From JAUWOY01 sp034431315 (GTDB taxonomy: Bacteria > Chloroflexota > Anaerolineae > VGOG01): a DNA stretch of 50,935 bases. Position numbers and translations under genes: made by a program. Below the pieces are notes generated by a model. The model worked only from the letters and a program-made list of their open reading frames with translations, searched no databases and had not been told where the DNA came from. The stretch lies in NCBI GenBank assembly GCA_034431315.1, contig DAOUDK010000011.1, positions 1-50,935 of the forward strand, given 5' to 3'. Positions 31,838 to 41,626 of this stretch are shown in pieces (positions within the stretch are counted from its first letter, which is position 1; every line of letters begins with the position of its first letter).

Positions 31838-34255
31838 ATGGCACCTGAAACTGGTTCACCCGATTTTGTTGACGTCAACATCTTGCCAGAGCAACAACGG
31901 CCGCGCAAATTACCTCGAGGGGCGATAATATTATCGCTGATAGCGATTAGTTTGGCCGCCCTTATCTTGCCTCTCTACCTAGTCTCGGCCAGTATTCGCG
32001 GCAATATCGTTAGTTTAGAAGACGAGTATCAGTCTGTTCAAAATGACCTGGCGACGGTAAACACTCCAGCACCCGAGGTCCAAGAGCTTATGAACACCCT
32101 GGACCAGACCCAGAAGTCGGTCAGCGAGCTCGAGGAAGCACATTCCACCATCGCGGTTGACCGCGCCGATTGGTCGGCTGTAATGGCTGCCATCGGCAAC
32201 TACGATCCGGATCAGCTTACTCTAAATACCCTCGCTCAGGCCGATACCCGAATCACCCTCAACGGGCGCGCCATTAACCGCTCCGTTGTAATTACCTACG
32301 CCGATGGTCTCAAAGCGTCCGATCTCTTCTCCAGCGTAGAGGTGCAGTCCATAACCAGCGTTGAGACCCCCCTTGTCCCAGCGACGAGCACCCCAGAGGT
32401 AACCCTTACGCCCAGTGTGACAATAACGCCTGGGGTGACAATAGCGCCCACGGAGACGATAACGCCTGGAGTGACGATAACGCCTACAGTGACTGTTATT
32501 CCTGTCGGCCCCGATGAGTATGAAATAGACGACTTTGAGGCCAAGGAAATCTTCCTGTACCCGCCGCAGCCGCAGTTACACAACTTCTATCCCGTCTACG
32601 ACGTGGACAGAGTCAAGTTCCTGGCTAAGAACGGGCGCTACTATAAGATCTCCACCTCAGACCTGCGGCCCGGGGTGGACACTTACGTGGAGGTGAACGT
32701 AGGCGGAACCCGTTATACCAACGACGATTGCCACCCCGGCGACCTGAGTTCCTGCGTGGAGTTTCAAGTTGGGATTGGCTATGACGTGTACGCTACCGTC
32801 AGGATAAGCAACCGGGGGCGATATGGCCCGGAGATGTTGTACTTGCTCACCATAGAGGAGACTGCGCCGACGCCCACGCCGGTCCCGACGGAGACGCCGG
32901 TCCCGACCGAGACGCCGGTGCCACCCGATACGCCCATTCCAACCGACACGCCTATTCCAACTGAGACACCCATTCCAACCGAGACGCCCGTTCCAACCGA
33001 GACGCCCCTTCCAACCGCTACCCCCACGTCTACTCCAGACCTGCGCGACGTGTATGAACCCGACGATACTGACCCCAAACCTATCGCTGTAGAAGAGACG
33101 CAGACACACAATTTTTTCCCTGATAACGACGTTGATAAGGTAACGTTCGGGGTCAAAAAGGACCGCCTTTACGCCCTCACCACCTCCAATCTGGCCCTGG
33201 GTGTGGACACCAAGATCGTGGTCAAGATAAATGGTGAGATCTGCTCAACCTGCGTAAGCGATGACACCGGGCCGGGCTTTCTCGAGTCTGAAGTGCGCTT
33301 CATACCCACGGCCGATGGCACGGCAGAAGCGACTATCAGCGTAGGCTCAAGCGGCCAATATGGTGATGACAAGACCTACGATTTGACCCTCACCCTCCTT
33401 TCGACCGTGGTTGATGAATATGAGCCCGATGATCCCTTTGCCAAGCCTATCGCCGTAGAGGGCGTGCAGGAGCACAATTTCTACCCTGATGGCGATCAGG
33501 ATCTGGTGAAGTTTCTGGCCAAGGCGCTGCGGCACTACGCCGTCTTTACCTCCAACCTGGCGGAGGGAGTAGACACGAAGCTCAAGGTCACGCTGGGTCC
33601 TCATGTATGGCAGAACGACGACCGCAGCCCCGGCACGGGCAACTTCGACTCGGAGGTCTGCTTCCAGGCCCCGATAGAAGACACAGCAGTGGTGCTCATC
33701 ACTAATCTGCAGCAGTATGACATTGACAAGACCTACGAGATCGCTGTCAGCGAGGCACCGATACTGGCCGTCAGTCCCCTGGGCCTCTCCTTCGCGGCCG
33801 TGGAAGGTGGGGATAACCCTTCGCCGCAGGAGGTTAACACCTTCAACATCGGCGGAGGTGTACTGACCTGGATAGCTGAGGAATATGTTACCTGGCTCAG
33901 CGTCGCCCCCTCTTCGGGCGCCGCCCCCTCGACCCTGAGCGTGTCTGTGGACATCACCCTCCTGACGGCGGGCACTTACACAGGACAGATTTTCATTGAC
34001 GGAACTTCTTCCCGGTGCTGCGCCGCGCCTTGTCAGCAAACAGTCACGGTGATTTTGCGGGTCATAGCCCCGACGCCTACGCCGGTGCCGCCGACGCCGG
34101 TGCCGACGGCGACGCCAGTGGTCTTCCTGCTAAGGCCTCCTGGCATGGCCTCGTTGGGGTCCGTTTCTTCTGTGGCTGCTCCCCCCTACCGTCTGCAGAA
34201 CCCAGAGGCGGTGGAATTCGTGATCGTGCTGGAGTTGAAGACGGGGTCGCCATGA
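31838..34255 (+). CDS. PilN-like protein with PPC and BACON-like extracellular domains
   Basis: 805 residues from the ATG at 31838 (GGGGAGG upstream; the earlier ATG at 31817 has no ribosome site). Residues 10-170 have the PilN layout: the short cytoplasmic VDVNILPEQQ motif that binds PilM, one membrane helix (about 31-53), a coiled coil and a small alpha/beta domain. Then a Thr/Val linker and three PPC-type beta domains (about 222-345, 405-520, 525-640; each opens with DEYE.DD), separated by PTETPVPTE-type linkers, and a BACON-like domain (about 645-740, 'VTWLSVAPSSGAAPSTLSV'). Ordinary PilN has about 200 residues, so the surface extension is unusual. PilM, PilO, PilD and PilT follow. Confidence 0.85.
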   Translation: MAPETGSPDFVDVNILPEQQRPRKLPRGAIILSLIAISLAALILPLYLVSASIRGNIVSLEDEYQSVQNDLATVNTPAPEVQELMNTLDQTQKSVSELEEAHSTIAVDRADWSAVMAAIGNYDPDQLTLNTLAQADTRITLNGRAINRSVVITYADGLKASDLFSSVEVQSITSVETPLVPATSTPEVTLTPSVTITPGVTIAPTETITPGVTITPTVTVIPVGPDEYEIDDFEAKEIFLYPPQPQLHNFYPVYDVDRVKFLAKNGRYYKISTSDLRPGVDTYVEVNVGGTRYTNDDCHPGDLSSCVEFQVGIGYDVYATVRISNRGRYGPEMLYLLTIEETAPTPTPVPTETPVPTETPVPPDTPIPTDTPIPTETPIPTETPVPTETPLPTATPTSTPDLRDVYEPDDTDPKPIAVEETQTHNFFPDNDVDKVTFGVKKDRLYALTTSNLALGVDTKIVVKINGEICSTCVSDDTGPGFLESEVRFIPTADGTAEATISVGSSGQYGDDKTYDLTLTLLSTVVDEYEPDDPFAKPIAVEGVQEHNFYPDGDQDLVKFLAKALRHYAVFTSNLAEGVDTKLKVTLGPHVWQNDDRSPGTGNFDSEVCFQAPIEDTAVVLITNLQQYDIDKTYEIAVSEAPILAVSPLGLSFAAVEGGDNPSPQEVNTFNIGGGVLTWIAEEYVTWLSVAPSSGAAPSTLSVSVDITLLTAGTYTGQIFIDGTSSRCCAAPCQQTVTVILRVIAPTPTPVPPTPVPTATPVVFLLRPPGMASLGSVSSVAAPPYRLQNPEAVEFVIVLELKTGSP

Positions 34256-34295
34256 TCTCTGGAGGGCGATGGGGTTGCGAAAGCGAGGGAAAACA

Positions 34296-37200
34296 ATGAA
34301 AAACACTAAGGCGGGATCCAGGCTGGTGCTTGCTCTGGGGGCGGCGATTTTGGTCGGCGCGTCCCTGCTGCTTGTCCTGAGCTCAGCCGAAGGGCTGGCG
34401 CTGAACGCCGGTGGAAGGGTCCTCGCCGTTGGGCTACTGCCTCCATCGCCAGAGCCTGTCCGGCAGGTAGCGCCGACGCGGCCGCCGCCCCCCCTAGCCC
34501 CCCAAAGTTGGGGGGAGGGGGCAGGGCGCACAGGTTTCATACCGCCGCCGATGGACTTGTCTCATCTGAAGGGAGACAGAATGCCGGCGGGGGCTGGTGC
34601 TGCGGCTCTGCTGCCCAGCAAATGGGATTGGCGCGACCAGGGCGTGGTCACCTCGGTGAAGAATCAGGGCAATTGCGGCTCGTGTTATGCCTTCGCCGCC
34701 CTCGGCAACATCGAGTCCGAGATGCTGATTGACGGGGCCGGCAGCTATGACTTTTCGGAGAACAACGCCAAGGAGTGTTCCTGGCTAGATCCCAGTTGCG
34801 CTGGGGGAAACTACTACATGCTGGCCAACTTGTTCTCCCAAAAGGGCACGGTGCTGGAATCGTGCGACCCGTACGTGGACAACGACGTTAACTGCAATGA
34901 CACCTGTCCTTACAGTAAGACGCTGCTGGATTGGAGGATCATCTCAGGCGACGCGGTGCCCGACACGGAAGTGCTTAAGAGCTACATTTATGCCACCGCC
35001 AGCCCGGTCTACGCATCAATTTACATCGGTGACGGTGATGCCTGGGAAACGGAGTTCGGGAGCTATGACGGTTCCTACACGCTCTACTATCCGGGAACAG
35101 AAGGGCCGAACCACGCTGTGCTGATCGTCGGCTGGGACGATAGCCTCACCCACGCGGGAGGCACGGGCGGCTGGATAGTGAAGAACAGTTGGGGCGCGGC
35201 CTGGGGAGACAGTGGCTACTTCACCATCGCCTACGGCTCGGCCAGCATCGGCAAGTACTCCTCGTTTATGCACGACTGGCAGGACTACGACTCCGACGGC
35301 GACATCATGTACTATGACGAGGGCGGCTGGACGGGCATGGTGAGCTACGGCAGCACGACCGGTTGGGGCCTGGGCAAGTTCTTCCCTGCCAGCAACACCT
35401 ACGTCACGCGCGTGGAGTTTTGGACCACTGACACTACCACCGACGTTGACGTATATATCTACGACAGCTTCGATGGCGCGACGCTCAGCAATCTACGGTG
35501 GAGCAGCCACGACCACAGCTTTGACGAGGCTGGCTATCATGGAGTGGCGGTAGATCCGCCTCTGGCCGTGACCGAGGGAAACGGCGTCATCGCAGTAGCA
35601 AAGTTCACCAACGCCGATTCTCTGAATCCTATCGCCATTGACATGGAGGGACCTCACGAGACGCAGCGCACTTACACCAGCGCCGATGGCAACGCTTGGG
35701 AGGATGGGGCACCAGACAGCTTTGACGTAGCCATCCGCTTGCGTACTTCGGGGGTTGCCGTTTCACCCACACCAACGCACACGTCAACGCCCATACCAAC
35801 GCAGACATCAACGTCCGCTGGCAAGGTATTTTTACCCATTATTTGGAAGGAACCTGCCCTTGTCCCCGGGGCTTGGGAGATAGGGGCGCTGGCCAGGAAT
35901 CTGAACACAGGAGGCCCGATCAGGTGGGTGGGGATTGAGCTTCGGTACTTCCAGGACAATAGCTGGATGCGCTACGGTCAGTTGCAGACTGGGGCAAACG
36001 GCAGGGTGGAATGGAATCCGACGGAGGATTGGTGGTCAACCGGCTCTGACGGAACGGGTAAATGGGACCTGCAGCTCAGGGTGCTCAGCAATCCCTATGG
36101 GTGCGACTGCGTATCCGCCACCTCCGACTGCGGGGGCACGAATCAGTGGGGATACAGTTGGTACAATGATCGTCTGTATTTCCAGGATGTCAGCGTGGTG
36201 GGTCAGACTTACACCGGGAATTACTTCGACTTTCTCTGCCCCACCAGCACGCCTACCTCAACGAGTACCCCCACGCCTACGCCAACGGGCACGCCTACGC
36301 CAACGGGCACGCCTACGCCAATCCCTGGTGTTGATGAGTACGAGCCTGACGACACCGACGAGGATGCCAAACCCATCGTCATCGGCGAGATAGGGACCCA
36401 GCTACACACCTTCTGCCCAGACAACGATATAGACAAGGTCACCTTCGCAGCCAAGGCGGGATACTGGTACGATGTCTACACCTCCGACCTGAATTTGGAT
36501 GTGGGTGTGGATACAGTCATAACTGTGACCGTGAATGGGGAAGTGGTTGGCTGGAACGACGACTTGTCAGAAACCGACAAGGCCTCCAAGGTCACCTTCG
36601 CGATTACGACCACTGGCACAGCGATTGTGACCATCGCCGACTATTTCGGTCAAGGGGGAGAAGATCACACCTACAAAATCACCGTTGATCAGCTTGTGGA
36701 TATCTACGAGCCTGACGACACGCACGAGGACGCCAAACCCATCATCATCGGCGAGACGCAGTCGCACAACCTCTATCCTGAGGGCGACGTGGATAAGGTG
36801 ACATTCGGGGTCAAAGCTGGGCGTCTGTACGCCCTTGGTACTTCTAATTTGCCTATGGGCTCAGATACCAAGATCGTCGTCGAGATTGATGGCGTAGTAT
36901 GCGGAGAGACCGACTACTACCGTTGTGTGAGCGATGACATTGGGCCGGGCTTCCTTGAGTCGGAGGTTCGCTTCGTACCGGAGCTGGATGCCACCGCTGT
37001 GGCGACCATCACCAAGGGCATCAGCGGCTTGTACGGCCCCGACAAAACCTACGATCTGGATCTCGCCCTGCTCTCTGTGGACGTTGACAAATACGAGCCC
37101 GACGAGATCAGGCCCAAGTTCATCGCTTACGGGGAAATCCAGGAGCACAATTTCTACCCCGCCGAGGACGTTGACAAGGTCAAGTTCGTGGCCAAGGGAG

Positions 37201-38402
37201 GCCATCACTGGGCCGTGTACACCTTCGATCTGGCGGCTTTGGGGGTAGATACGTACATCAAGGTGGAAATGGATGGATACCCTCCATGGTACAACGATGA
37301 TTGGCAGCCCGGCACGGGTATTTACGATTCAGCGGTTTGCTTCGAGGCCCCTTACTGGGGCGTAGCGACCGTGACTATCACCAACACGCAGCAGCTATAT
37401 AGTCCGGATAACACATATAAAATCACCGTGTACGAACAGCCGATACTGGAAGTCAGTCCCACGACCCTCGACTTTGGTACGGTTATGGAGGGCGATCCCA
37501 GTCCCCCGCCCATGGAGGTGAACATCAACAACACTGGCACTGGCGATCTGACCTGGATAGTAGCCACCGACGAGAACGCTTCTTGGCTGGACATCAGCCC
37601 CTCCTCGGGCACCGCCCCCTCAACTATGGGCGTATCAGTGGATACTACTGGCCTGACAGCAGGTCTGTATACGGCGCCCATCACTATCACGTCACCATTG
37701 CCGTGCGTTGTGAATGCGCCCCAGGTGGTTAATGTAACCTTGGAGATCGTAGCCCCAACGCCTACACCCACGGCTACATCCACGCCTACATCAACACCAA
37801 CGCCCACACCAACGCCCACACCGACGTCCACACCAACGAACACGCCTACGCCTACTCCAACGAGTACCTTCACACCAACCCCGACGCCAACCCTCTGCCC
37901 TGATGCGTACGAGCCGGACGATACTTGGGACCAGTCCAGGCCGATAGAACTCGGTACGCCTCAAGAGCACAATTTCCACATTGCAGGGGATGTGGATTAC
38001 GTGAAGTTTGGTGTTAGTGCACCTATAACCTACACCATTTGGACAACAACAACACTCGGTTTTGATGTAGATACGACCCTCACCCTTTACGGTCCCGACG
38101 GCACTACAGTGTTGGATGAGAATGATCTTGCCCCAGACCCGGCTAATTGGCCATTTTCGAGGATCACTTACCACTTCACCACATCTGGGACCTATTTCGT
38201 CAAGGCAGCGCACTTCCTTTCCCAGGGCGGGTGCGGGCCGCTATATGACTACACCCTAGAGATACAGACTTTGTTGTCCTCCCCGATGCCAGAGCGTGTG
38301 GCTCACCTCGCCCCCCGCCTGCAAACGATGTACAAACGGACGGGCGTCTTTCTCCCGCTCTACTGGAAGGAATGGGACGGCCTCAGGCGTTTTCGCCCCT
38401 GA
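34296..38402 (+). CDS. Secreted papain-like (C1A) cysteine protease with PPC domains
   Basis: 1368 residues from the ATG at 34296. A signal peptide (about 8-33) overlaps a REP-like repeat (DNA 34371-34400). A propeptide-like Pro-rich part holds a G/C-run repeat. The C1A domain spans about 106-325 with C130 (NQGNCGSCYAF), H273 (PNHAVLIVGW) and N297 (VKNSWG). Then a beta domain, a VFLPIIWK motif, a second beta domain, three PPC-like domains, a BACON-like domain, a Thr/Pro linker (TPTPTSTPTN), a fourth PPC domain and C-terminal VFLPLYWKEW. It should be outside the cell and attached. Between PilN and PilO it may trim pilus or surface proteins, or degrade protein food. Confidence 0.92.
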   Translation: MKNTKAGSRLVLALGAAILVGASLLLVLSSAEGLALNAGGRVLAVGLLPPSPEPVRQVAPTRPPPPLAPQSWGEGAGRTGFIPPPMDLSHLKGDRMPAGAGAAALLPSKWDWRDQGVVTSVKNQGNCGSCYAFAALGNIESEMLIDGAGSYDFSENNAKECSWLDPSCAGGNYYMLANLFSQKGTVLESCDPYVDNDVNCNDTCPYSKTLLDWRIISGDAVPDTEVLKSYIYATASPVYASIYIGDGDAWETEFGSYDGSYTLYYPGTEGPNHAVLIVGWDDSLTHAGGTGGWIVKNSWGAAWGDSGYFTIAYGSASIGKYSSFMHDWQDYDSDGDIMYYDEGGWTGMVSYGSTTGWGLGKFFPASNTYVTRVEFWTTDTTTDVDVYIYDSFDGATLSNLRWSSHDHSFDEAGYHGVAVDPPLAVTEGNGVIAVAKFTNADSLNPIAIDMEGPHETQRTYTSADGNAWEDGAPDSFDVAIRLRTSGVAVSPTPTHTSTPIPTQTSTSAGKVFLPIIWKEPALVPGAWEIGALARNLNTGGPIRWVGIELRYFQDNSWMRYGQLQTGANGRVEWNPTEDWWSTGSDGTGKWDLQLRVLSNPYGCDCVSATSDCGGTNQWGYSWYNDRLYFQDVSVVGQTYTGNYFDFLCPTSTPTSTSTPTPTPTGTPTPTGTPTPIPGVDEYEPDDTDEDAKPIVIGEIGTQLHTFCPDNDIDKVTFAAKAGYWYDVYTSDLNLDVGVDTVITVTVNGEVVGWNDDLSETDKASKVTFAITTTGTAIVTIADYFGQGGEDHTYKITVDQLVDIYEPDDTHEDAKPIIIGETQSHNLYPEGDVDKVTFGVKAGRLYALGTSNLPMGSDTKIVVEIDGVVCGETDYYRCVSDDIGPGFLESEVRFVPELDATAVATITKGISGLYGPDKTYDLDLALLSVDVDKYEPDEIRPKFIAYGEIQEHNFYPAEDVDKVKFVAKGGHHWAVYTFDLAALGVDTYIKVEMDGYPPWYNDDWQPGTGIYDSAVCFEAPYWGVATVTITNTQQLYSPDNTYKITVYEQPILEVSPTTLDFGTVMEGDPSPPPMEVNINNTGTGDLTWIVATDENASWLDISPSSGTAPSTMGVSVDTTGLTAGLYTAPITITSPLPCVVNAPQVVNVTLEIVAPTPTPTATSTPTSTPTPTPTPTPTSTPTNTPTPTPTSTFTPTPTPTLCPDAYEPDDTWDQSRPIELGTPQEHNFHIAGDVDYVKFGVSAPITYTIWTTTTLGFDVDTTLTLYGPDGTTVLDENDLAPDPANWPFSRITYHFTTSGTYFVKAAHFLSQGGCGPLYDYTLEIQTLLSSPMPERVAHLAPRLQTMYKRTGVFLPLYWKEWDGLRRFRP
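34371..34400. repeat. REP-like repeat in the protease signal peptide
   Basis: Reads cttgtcctgagctcagccga and agggct, the same unit as at 12694 in opposite orientation, coding VLSSAEG. Confidence 0.65.
34482..34530. repeat. G/C-run palindromic repeat in the protease gene
   Basis: ccccccctagccccccaaag followed by ttggggggagggggcaggg; codes for PPPLAPQSWGEGAGR. Compare 2826-2870. Confidence 0.65.
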
Positions 38403-38449
38403 GGCAGCGGAATTCGCGATCGTCTTTGTAATTTGGAGGTAGGATTGCC

Positions 38450-39904
38450 ATGGATAGTGTGAGAAACTTGCGAGACAGGATCCCAGTCGTAGACCGCCTT
38501 TCTTTGCTGGCTCTGGTTGTCATGATCGTGGTAGGGCTTGCCGATGTCCTTTTTGTCATGTCCTACATTGTTCCACGATTGCAAGAAAGGGGAGAGCTGC
38601 AATCTCAATTGGTCCTGGCTCAGGAAGAGCTGGACATAGCCCGAAGAGCCCAGGCGGCAAGCCCTGACGAGTTGCGGAAGCAAGTAGAGGCCGCCCAGGC
38701 TAAGCTGGACGATGTGGCCGGTGCCTTCCTCAGCGATTCCCAGGCGTCTGAAGCGTTGAACAGGATGTATCAGTACGCCAGCGAGAGCCAGGTGGAGATC
38801 ACTGATCTGCAGACCCAACCCACTCCACAAGAGGAAGAGAAAGGCGCCTACGACGTCAGAGAGTTCCGGCTGCAAGTTGAAGGAGCCCTCCTCAATCTAG
38901 TGGACTTCATATCCCGCATTGAAGAGGCTGTGCTTGAGAGCTTCGTGATTTCCAACGTGAACATCACGGAGGGCGAAGAGCAAGACACTCTCAACATGAG
39001 TATCGCCCTCTATACTTCCCCCTATTCCGCTGGAGCGGTCGTGGGGCCGACGCCCGGCGTCACAGTGACACCAGAAAGCCTGGCGCAGATGGAGGAAATG
39101 CTGGGGACGGCCTGGGACTCAGGGGATTGGAAGTTGGTCATAGGTCTCATCGAGCAAATCCTGGCCATAGAGCCTGATTACGATGACATGCCCAATAAGC
39201 TGTACTCGGCCCACGTCAATTATGGCCGCCAGTTCCTGGATGAGGGCAATCTTGATGAGGCGACAACGCAGTTCAACAGTGCCCTGGAGATCAAACCCGA
39301 CGGAGTGGAAGCCCTGGCGGGGCGAGACCAAGCAGCCACCTTGGTACTCACGCCAACGCCCGTCGCTGTCACTACTCCTACCGGTGCACCCCCGCGAACG
39401 CTGACTGTGGAAGAACAGTTGGAACAGCGCTTGCACGAGTCGTGGGCGGTAGCCAGCGATGACGACAAACGAGCGGAAGAGTGGGAAGAAGTCATAGGAT
39501 TGATCGGGCAGATTCGGGTCATCAACCCTGCTCGCGATGACATGACCGAGAAGCTGTACGCGGCCCACGTCAACTACGGGCAACAGCTCGCCGCCGAGGG
39601 CAAGCTTGAGGAGGCGAAAGTGGAGTTCACCCGCGCCCTGGACGTCAAGCCCAACGGCGGAGAGGCCATGGCGGAATTGGAGGCGTTGGCGGGTGGTGCA
39701 ACGCCTGTGCCGGCCGGTGAAACGCCCGTGCCGTCCGCAACTCCAACTTCACAGTTGCCGTACATCCATGTAGTGCGATCGGGAGAGAATCTGTACCGCA
39801 TCTCCCTCAGGTACGGCGTTACTGTGCAATCCATCATGACTGCCAATGGGCTGACCAGTAATTACATCTATGTAGGACAGCAACTGCTCATTCCCATCCA
39901 ATAG
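38450..39904 (+). CDS. PilO-like protein extended by TPR and LysM domains
   Basis: 484 residues. The first 190 match PilO: a short cytoplasmic tail, one membrane helix (about 21-43, LALVVMIVVGLADVLFVM), a coiled coil and an alpha/beta domain ('VREFRLQVEGALLNLVDFI'). Two TPR-type blocks follow (about 203-290 and 325-415; each with 'LYAAHVNYGQQL'-like text), then a Pro/Thr linker and a C-terminal LysM domain (about 440-484, 'HVVRSGENLYRISLRYGVTV'). LysM would bind peptidoglycan, tying the PilM-N-O platform to the wall. GGAGGTAGG precedes the ATG. Ordinary PilO stops at about 200 residues. Confidence 0.87.
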   Translation: MDSVRNLRDRIPVVDRLSLLALVVMIVVGLADVLFVMSYIVPRLQERGELQSQLVLAQEELDIARRAQAASPDELRKQVEAAQAKLDDVAGAFLSDSQASEALNRMYQYASESQVEITDLQTQPTPQEEEKGAYDVREFRLQVEGALLNLVDFISRIEEAVLESFVISNVNITEGEEQDTLNMSIALYTSPYSAGAVVGPTPGVTVTPESLAQMEEMLGTAWDSGDWKLVIGLIEQILAIEPDYDDMPNKLYSAHVNYGRQFLDEGNLDEATTQFNSALEIKPDGVEALAGRDQAATLVLTPTPVAVTTPTGAPPRTLTVEEQLEQRLHESWAVASDDDKRAEEWEEVIGLIGQIRVINPARDDMTEKLYAAHVNYGQQLAAEGKLEEAKVEFTRALDVKPNGGEAMAELEALAGGATPVPAGETPVPSATPTSQLPYIHVVRSGENLYRISLRYGVTVQSIMTANGLTSNYIYVGQQLLIPIQ

Positions 39905-39945
39905 ATTAACCTTCGGCGAACGAGAAGAAGGTAGGTTTAGTTAAC

Positions 39946-40845
39946 ATGAAGCTAAGTTTTCGCAAAAGCCAAGAAACGGTGACGGTTAACATCGAGGAGA
40001 GGAGCCTGCGGCTGCTCACGGTCAAGGGGGGCGAGGTTCAGAAATGGGGACAAGTGCCTCTGGAGCCCGGCCTGGTCGAGAACGGCCTGGTCCGTGACCC
40101 TGCGCGGGTGGGCCTGGCCCTCGAGGCCCTTTTCCGAGAACACAAAGCATCCAAAAAGGGGGTCATCACCAGCCTGACGGTGATAGGGTTGGGCTCGACT
40201 TCTCTCATCTTTGACTTACCAAAGATGAGGCCGGGGCTGTTGGCGAATGCTATCGCTCGCGAGGCAAGGCGAGTGATGCCTGTGCCTGTGGATGAGCTTT
40301 ACCTCTCCTACCAGGTGATCGGTGAGAAAGGGGATATGCAGCAGGTCTACGTGTTGGGCGCGCCACGGGACCTCGTGGACGCCCACATCACCGCTTTCCA
40401 AATGGCCGAAATCCAGATCAAGGCCATGGACCTCAAGCCCCTGGCCCTCGTCAGGGCCATCAATCAGAAGAATGCAGTTATCGCTGACCTGGAGAATGAA
40501 AGCTTCCACGTAGTAATAGTGGGGGATGCTGTTCCTGATATCACGCGAAGCGCAGTCCTGCACAGAGAGGGCCTCGACCCGCAACAGAAAGCTCGTCGTC
40601 TGGTCGAAGAGGTAATTCGCACCATTGACTTCTACAACCACAGCCACCCCGACAAACTGCTTGAGCCCTCGGTTCCTGTTTTCCTGACGGGGGAGTTGAC
40701 AGGCATACCCAGCGTATATGAGACCATCCAGGCTGAGATGGGATATACTATTGAGATGCCCAGGCCGCCATTGGTATATCCGGAGACGCTGCCTCTTTCC
40801 CAGTTCATGGTGAACATAGGCCTTGCTCTCAAGAAGGAGGATTGA
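39946..40845 (+). CDS. pilM: PilM, cytoplasmic actin-like pilus assembly protein
   Basis: 299 residues of the PilM family (actin/FtsA-like fold). Visible: N-terminal 'VTVNIEERSLRLLTVKGGEV', 'LPKMRPGLLANAIAREARRV' (the segment typical of PilM before its 1C-like domain), 'VIADLENESFHVVIVGD' and 'FLTGELTGIPSVYETI'. It binds the N-terminal motif of PilN inside the cell. Usual order is M-N-O; here it is N, protease, O, M. It runs up to the prepilin peptidase gene with at most a small overlap. Confidence 0.9.
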   Translation: MKLSFRKSQETVTVNIEERSLRLLTVKGGEVQKWGQVPLEPGLVENGLVRDPARVGLALEALFREHKASKKGVITSLTVIGLGSTSLIFDLPKMRPGLLANAIAREARRVMPVPVDELYLSYQVIGEKGDMQQVYVLGAPRDLVDAHITAFQMAEIQIKAMDLKPLALVRAINQKNAVIADLENESFHVVIVGDAVPDITRSAVLHREGLDPQQKARRLVEEVIRTIDFYNHSHPDKLLEPSVPVFLTGELTGIPSVYETIQAEMGYTIEMPRPPLVYPETLPLSQFMVNIGLALKKED

Positions 40846-40852
40846 GCGGTTG

Positions 40853-41626
40853 ATGGTCCTGCTCTACGCCGTGCTGGGGCTGGCTTTCAGCAGTTTCCTC
40901 AACGTCTGCATTGACCGCCTGCCAGGGAGGGCATCCATCGTCTCACCGCCCTCCCACTGCCCAGCCTGTGGGCGAAGATTGACCCCGTTCGACTTGATCC
41001 CCCTGCTCAGCTATCTCCTCCTCAGGGGTCGGTGCCGCTACTGCGGAGCACCGATACCCCGGCGCGTCCTGTTGGTCGAATCGGTGACAGGGCTGCTATT
41101 TGTCCTGCTTTGGTATCGTGCGGGAAGTCCTCCGTACAGCCTTTCCCTTCCGGAGGACTTCCCGCGGTTGCTGCTAGCCACTCTGTATACCTGTTTCTTC
41201 ATCGTCATTTTCTTCATTGATCTGGAACATCAGCTCGTGCTCAACCGGGTGATCTACCCGGCCATCGTCGTTGCTTTGCTGGCCATCCCCCTGACCCCCA
41301 ACCACGATGCAGCCGAGTTGCTCGGCGGGGGAGCCATCGGCTTCGGGCTGCTCTTCCTCATCGCCTTTATCTATCCAGCCGGGATGGGGATGGGCGATGT
41401 CAAGCTGGCCACTTTTATTGGATTAGTAGTAGGCTTCCCCTCGGTCTTCGCTGCCCTTCTCATTTCCTTTGTCGTGGGCGGCCTGGTAGGGGGGGGCTTG
41501 CTGTTGACCGGCCTGAAGGGGCGCAAAGATCCCATTCCCTTTGCCCCCTTTCTTGTTGCAGGAGGGATGGTGGCCATGCTGTATGGACAGCAGATCATAG
41601 ACTGGTATGTGAGGTGTTTATTATGA
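40853..41626 (+). CDS. pilD: PilD, prepilin peptidase/methylase
   Basis: 257 residues from the ATG at 40853; a TTG at 40850 is equally well spaced from AGGAGG. Full PilD layout: the first helix with SSFLNVCIDRLPGR, a zinc loop with two cysteine pairs (C36/C39 in CPACG and C61/C64 in CRYCG), and catalytic aspartates in FIDLEHQLVL and GMGMGDVKLA. It cuts and N-methylates type IV prepilins at the inner membrane. It ends in ATGA shared with pilT. It is the standard counterpart of the cysteine-less enzyme at 12037. Confidence 0.95.
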   Translation: MVLLYAVLGLAFSSFLNVCIDRLPGRASIVSPPSHCPACGRRLTPFDLIPLLSYLLLRGRCRYCGAPIPRRVLLVESVTGLLFVLLWYRAGSPPYSLSLPEDFPRLLLATLYTCFFIVIFFIDLEHQLVLNRVIYPAIVVALLAIPLTPNHDAAELLGGGAIGFGLLFLIAFIYPAGMGMGDVKLATFIGLVVGFPSVFAALLISFVVGGLVGGGLLLTGLKGRKDPIPFAPFLVAGGMVAMLYGQQIIDWYVRCLL

